A stretch of 64,000 nucleotides of DNA, taken from contig JAQVHG010000001.1 of the NCBI GenBank assembly GCA_028696365.1, forward strand, positions 1 to 64,000, given 5' to 3'. Position numbers and translations under genes: made by a program. Under the pieces are notes generated by a model. The model was not told the DNA's origin and did no database searches. It saw nothing but the letters and a program-made list of their open reading frames with translations. How positions within the stretch are numbered: the stretch's first letter is position 1; every line of letters starts with the position of its first letter. The stretch is from Methanofollis sp. GTDB taxonomy: Archaea; Halobacteriota; Methanomicrobia; Methanomicrobiales; Methanofollaceae. Of this stretch, positions 60,617 through 64,000 are shown piece by piece.

Positions 60617-61381
60617 TCACTCCTCCTTGGGCATGAAGCCGTACTTGGTCCTCAGCGTGTGGATGCGCTGGATGTATTCGATGTATTCCTCGTCCTCGCG
60701 GAACGCAGTCCCGACGAGTGAGTGGAACATAGTGGTGTGCTCCTTGAGCCACTTCTCGTTCATCGGCTTGCCGACATCAACCGGGCGGTCGAGGGGGACA
60801 CCGACCTGGTCCTTGACGTACTTGACGACACCGTCGTCGCCGAGGACACAGCGCTGGAGAGCGTCGAACATCATGCCGTCCTCTGCAAGACGGAGGGAGT
60901 GACCGTGCACGGTCGCACCACGGATGCCTACGGTGGCCGGGTCGAACATCTCGGTCTCGATGAGGAACTTGGCGTACTGGTCGAGGTCACGCTCGCGGCA
61001 CTCGACGATCTGACGGCCAGAGAGCGTACCGGAGTCGATAGCACGGAAGCGGTACATCTCGGCGTAGGTCCTCTGGTATGGCTGCGAGGGTGCGTTGAAC
61101 ATAGAGTCTGCAAACTGGACGTACCTGACACGGTCGCCGGCCTTCGCACCGTCGGTCGGCTTGACGATCTTGCGCATCGGGTCTTCGGGCTCCTGCTGCT
61201 CGGCCAGAGGCGGGTGAGCCGTTGGGTAGGCCGCACCAGGGGCACGGTGTCCAAGGATAAGGACGACGTCCTCATCAGTTACTGAACGAAGTTTTTCGAG
61301 TTCGTGGCCGGGGTTCATCTGGTTGCGCCTATTCTGGGCAACAATCGAAGTTCCCGGACCATACTGTGGTTTGTATGCCAT
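60617..61381 (-). CDS. mcrG: Methyl-coenzyme M reductase gamma subunit
   Basis: The 254-residue subunit starts MAYKPQYGPGTSIVAQNRRN, the typical gamma-subunit start, and has LILGHRAPGAAYPTAHPPL near residues 41-59 and the F430-contacting GIRGATVHGHSLRL near 152-165. It forms the (alpha-beta-gamma)2 enzyme with McrA and McrB. The mcrA start follows five bases after its stop. Confidence 0.97.
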   Translation of the reverse strand: MAYKPQYGPGTSIVAQNRRNQMNPGHELEKLRSVTDEDVVLILGHRAPGAAYPTAHPPLAEQQEPEDPMRKIVKPTDGAKAGDRVRYVQFADSMFNAPSQPYQRTYAEMYRFRAIDSGTLSGRQIVECRERDLDQYAKFLIETEMFDPATVGIRGATVHGHSLRLAEDGMMFDALQRCVLGDDGVVKYVKDQVGVPLDRPVDVGKPMNEKWLKEHTTMFHSLVGTAFREDEEYIEYIQRIHTLRTKYGFMPKEE

Positions 61382-61390
61382 TTTGTAACC

Positions 61391-61930
61391 TCAATTGGAA
61401 TAATTTGAAGTATGTTCTGTCTGCGTCTGATCAGACAGTCCTCCCCCATTGTCGTTGCATGCCGCAGCCGGGATGATGACGGGGCTGTCATGTCGTCTTG
61501 GGTCGGTGAGTCCGATGATGAACTCGTCGGCGTTGGGACCGTACTTGGCGTAATCCACCAGGGATGCCTGGCTCTTAATGAACTGGCGTCCGGTCTGGAG
61601 GGTATATGGGAATGCCGTGAAGATCTCGTCACAGGCGTTCCGTACGGCCTCGATGACTGATTCGTCTCTGACCTCAAGGGTGACCATACCGGTCTGGCCC
61701 CGCATCTCAAATTCAGTGCCGCGGACCTGGATCGTCTGTCTGTTGGTATTGGGATTTGCTGCTCCTCGTGCCGGACCATAGGGAATGGTAACCGGGAGGG
61801 AGGGGCCGTTGATAACGGCCCGGCGCACACCCGGGATCCCTGCGATCTGGTTGAGGAGACGCTCCGTCGTCGCAGGTGAGAGGAGCCGCAGTGGGACGAT
61901 CCTGCACTGGGGGAAGACCGAATCAGGCAA
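61391..61930 (-). CDS. mcrD: Methyl-coenzyme M reductase operon protein D
   Basis: The 179-residue product is McrD, a non-structural protein of all mcr operons that binds the enzyme during assembly or activation. PQCRIVPLRLLSPATTERLLNQIAGIPGVRRAVING (residues 8-43) and KYGPNADEFIIGLTDPR near 129-145 are typical. The start is TTG 61930, inside the last codons of mcrB. The C-terminal tail is Asn/Thr/Ser-rich. Confidence 0.92.
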   Translation of the reverse strand: MPDSVFPQCRIVPLRLLSPATTERLLNQIAGIPGVRRAVINGPSLPVTIPYGPARGAANPNTNRQTIQVRGTEFEMRGQTGMVTLEVRDESVIEAVRNACDEIFTAFPYTLQTGRQFIKSQASLVDYAKYGPNADEFIIGLTDPRRHDSPVIIPAAACNDNGGGLSDQTQTEHTSNYSN

Positions 61931-63239
61931 TCAGATCCACGCCCTTGGCGATCTGGTCGATCGGCTTTTTGAAGACGTCGATCTGGCCGTAGGTCTCGCC
62001 CATTACCTTGGAGGAGCCCTCAGGTGAGAACATCTGGGTGCCTGCATCGAGAGCACAGGCGGCAACGGCGCACGGAATCGCGACGCCGTTTGCGTGCCTG
62101 GTCACGACGTGGTTGCCGTTGAAGATACCCGGACCGCCGCCACCGTAGATGGAGTGGCTGAAGAAGGAGAAACCGACGGCGGTACCCATCATGCGGCCGA
62201 AGTCGCAGGACGGCAGGCCAGTCTCGTGCTCGATGAGGTCGTTGAAGTACAGGAGAGTCGAGGAGACCGCCTGTGCAAACCGGCCAGCACCACAGTTGAC
62301 AACCGTGGCGGCGAGGGAACCGGCAGCGACGTAGGCGTTCCAGAGCATCGGGTCGTTCGTGTTGTAGAACTGGAAGTACCCGCCCTTCTTGCCTGGAGTG
62401 ATAACCTTGTCCTCGATCGCACGCTCAACGAGAGACTGGACCACGGTACCGACGGTGCCGTTCTCGCCGTTTGCCTTGACCAGGTCGTAAACCATGTTGT
62501 TGGCGTTAAGACCCTGGTAGGCGTAGCAGAGGAGCTGGTTGCGCTCGAAGGGGCCGATTGCCTCGCCCATCTCGAACTCACCGGCGGTCTCGAGGGTGGA
62601 CGCAAGGGCGGCACCCTGGAGGGAGTTCCTGCCGGTCATCATAACAAAGTGGTTGACCGGAATGTTCCTCAGAGCGAAGCCGAGGCCTTCGTTATTCTGG
62701 GGAATGTTGAGGATGGAGGTGACGTTGCTGCCCTTGACGTCCATGGTCTGTGGGTATGCACCCCAGCAGGCCGCCTTGACGGTGGACGCGTTGAACATGT
62801 CGATGTCGAACTCTTCGACGATCGAGTAGGTAGTCGCCGAGGCGACTGCCGTGAGTGCAGCGTCGTAGGTTGCGGCATTGTCGAGGCGCTTTCTCGGCAC
62901 CTGGACAAGAAGGAGTTGGCCGTTGTTGAATTCGAGGATCTCGGTGTCGTCACCCTCCTCGACCTGGACCATCTCCTTGATCCTGGCGACAATGTTGTCT
63001 TTGTTCTCCATGATCGGGAGGTCGAGTTCACGCCCCCTGATCTTTCCTCCGCCGAGCTTTGCGGCCTTGAGGCTGTTCTCAATGCCAGCAAGGTTGACAT
63101 TGATAGTACGCTTGGTCAGGTCGATGATCTTGCTTGTCGCAGGGTTCACCAACGGGCTGACCTTGTCGAGGGTAACTCCGCTTTTCAGCAGTTTACCGTC
63201 ATCTGAATAGAGATCGATGGTTTCTGAATATGCTGCCAT
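61923..63239 (-). CDS. mcrB: Methyl-coenzyme M reductase beta subunit
   Basis: The 438-residue subunit starts MAAYSETIDLYSDDGK and contains GLGFALRNIPVNHFVMMTGRNSLQGAAL near residues 184-211 and SFFSHSIYGGGGPGIFNGNHVVTRH near 363-387, the glycine-rich region next to the coenzyme B and F430 site. It is the first gene of the operon, preceded by AAAAGGATGTACTGAT. Confidence 0.97.
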   Translation of the reverse strand: MAAYSETIDLYSDDGKLLKSGVTLDKVSPLVNPATSKIIDLTKRTINVNLAGIENSLKAAKLGGGKIRGRELDLPIMENKDNIVARIKEMVQVEEGDDTEILEFNNGQLLLVQVPRKRLDNAATYDAALTAVASATTYSIVEEFDIDMFNASTVKAACWGAYPQTMDVKGSNVTSILNIPQNNEGLGFALRNIPVNHFVMMTGRNSLQGAALASTLETAGEFEMGEAIGPFERNQLLCYAYQGLNANNMVYDLVKANGENGTVGTVVQSLVERAIEDKVITPGKKGGYFQFYNTNDPMLWNAYVAAGSLAATVVNCGAGRFAQAVSSTLLYFNDLIEHETGLPSCDFGRMMGTAVGFSFFSHSIYGGGGPGIFNGNHVVTRHANGVAIPCAVAACALDAGTQMFSPEGSSKVMGETYGQIDVFKKPIDQIAKGVDLIA

Positions 63240-63344
63240 ATCAGTACATCCTTTTACCCTTTGTGTAGGAAGGTATGTTCTTCAAGAATTCCACCCGGTA
63301 AATGGTATGAAATTCCTGAGCGTCACTACTGCAAGCCCCTATCT

Positions 63345-63385
63345 GGGACTATATATCTATCCAGCGATGCTCATATAAAATTTCC
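63345..63385 (-). promoter_or_regulatory. Likely promoter of the mcr operon
   Basis: On the minus strand two TATA-like boxes lie upstream of mcrB: AAATTTTATATGAG (near 63370-63383) and AGATATATAGTC (near 63347-63358). Either would give a leader of roughly 80-115 bases before the ATG at 63239. Highly expressed mcr genes often have such a leader. Confidence 0.5.
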
Positions 63386-63898
63386 TAATCTTTTTTAATA
63401 ATTTAACATGACATTTTACATTAAAGTGGATTATTATTGCAGATATCTATTATTTAACATCAAATTATCGTCAGAATATAAGCAGGCAAGAATATGCCCC
63501 AAATACGTTTGATTTCATATATTATCTAACTATTGAAGAAATAACCGTAAAAAATACTCCTAATTAAATAGATAGACAAAATAATGTCGATTACATATCA
63601 TAATCTTATTATATCTGCGGACAGAGATCTGCTCTCATCTACCCTCCACCCCGACATCGACAGATCAGGAGATCTGGACCAGATGCAGGGCGTAACCAGG
63701 ACAAAGACAAACAGAAGGATTTACAGAGGGGTTTCATCTTTTTCATCCTGAATCGGCACCGATCAGGAAGAGATTCCACCCTAGGACTTGAATGTGATTC
63801 TACCACTGCTCCATATCTTTTCGCTGTGGACACTCTCACTCGCATTCCCCACATTCTCAGGGAGAAGATATGAGGGGAAGGCAGATACAATATTTTCG
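63386..63898. other. AT-rich region upstream of mcr, then repeat fragment
   Basis: 63386-63615 is by far the most AT-rich part of the window, with many short A/T runs and no gene. From about 63640 the GC content rises again; 63820-63890 has a fragment related to family A (GGGAGAAGATATGAGGGGAAGG). Confidence 0.5.
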
Positions 63899-64000
63899 GG
63901 CCTTGTAGAAAACCTCACCTCTTCTGGGTACGAGTGCGATTCAACCGCCTTCCCTCATCTTCTTGCCGGGGGCTCTCCCCCCGGACCTCCGGGACCACGA
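63899..64000 (+). repeat. Family A repeat, cut by window end
   Basis: It starts GGCCTTGTAGAAAACCTCACC, continues GAGTGCGATTCAACCGCC and the hairpin CCGGGGGCTCTCCCCCCGG, and leaves the window at GGGACCACGA. Confidence 0.85.

Noticed and set aside
60612..60752. N-terminal extension of McrA
   Set aside because: It overlaps mcrG in another frame. MAKIERAQ at 60611 is preceded by GGAGGAG and matches the family start.

Overview
The window is a chromosomal stretch of a hydrogenotrophic methanogen, most likely of the order Methanomicrobiales (a Methanofollis- or Methanoculleus-like genome). The evidence is a complete methyl-coenzyme M reductase operon (mcrBDGA), an energy-converting [NiFe]-hydrogenase of the Eha type, a tungsten-type formylmethanofuran dehydrogenase, archaeal NOG1 and FEN-1, split GMP synthetase, and a presenilin-type protease close in layout to the one known from Methanoculleus marisnigri. 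Coding DNA is GC-rich and genes are often joined by ATGA overlaps.

Layout. 313-1320: AI-2E-type permease, divergent from the next block. 1536-12545: one unbroken run of 19 genes on the plus strand, Eha membrane and hydrogenase subunits (ehaB to ehaP-like), then fwdDBAC, then a 49-residue double zinc-ribbon gene. Eha uses the ion gradient to reduce ferredoxin with H2, and Fwd uses reduced ferredoxin to fix CO2 as formyl-methanofuran, so the first step of methanogenesis and its electron supply are encoded together. 12546-18088: repeat-rich DNA with three small minus-strand genes, panE and a membrane protein. 18089-22245: CBS/HTH regulator, NOG1, presenilin-like protease, small membrane protein, FEN-1. 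22535-29734: secreted beta-propeller-like protein, then a minus-strand operon pyrG-guaAb-argD-hisC-AK6-CDP-alcohol phosphatidyltransferase. 29735-34152: repeat-rich DNA with a small ORF, a hotdog thioesterase and a DJ-1/PfpI protein. 34332-39515: a 1727-residue multi-PAS hybrid histidine kinase. 40081-44150: a minus-strand three-gene cassette (TPR/winged helix, BREX BrxD-like ATPase, OB/HD hydrolase). 44648-48960: ferredoxin, MFS exporter, a 56-residue coiled-coil gene, FMN-dependent reductase. 49895-56375: a surface-anchored CobN-like chelatase with DUF2162, MotA/TolQ/ExbB and DUF2149 partners, the same set as hmuSTUV of Bacteroidetes. 58905-63239: mcrBDGA, without mcrC.

The intergenic DNA is dominated by short dispersed repeats. 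The main one (family A here) is about 230 bp, has an 18-bp terminal inverted repeat GGCTCTGTAGAAATCCTC, several internal GC-rich inverted repeats and no gene. I count more than 20 complete, deleted or fragmentary copies in both orientations. Two copies (30749-30982 and 45259-45491) have perfect 8-bp flanking direct repeats, so this is a miniature inverted-repeat transposable element. At least two more repeat families (B, C) and smaller ones are present. The repeats lie between transcription units and never inside the long operons. They create many false ORFs.

No tRNA, rRNA, CRISPR array or intact transposase was recognised. Functions are assigned by reading the translations for motifs and family resemblance; no database search was possible.
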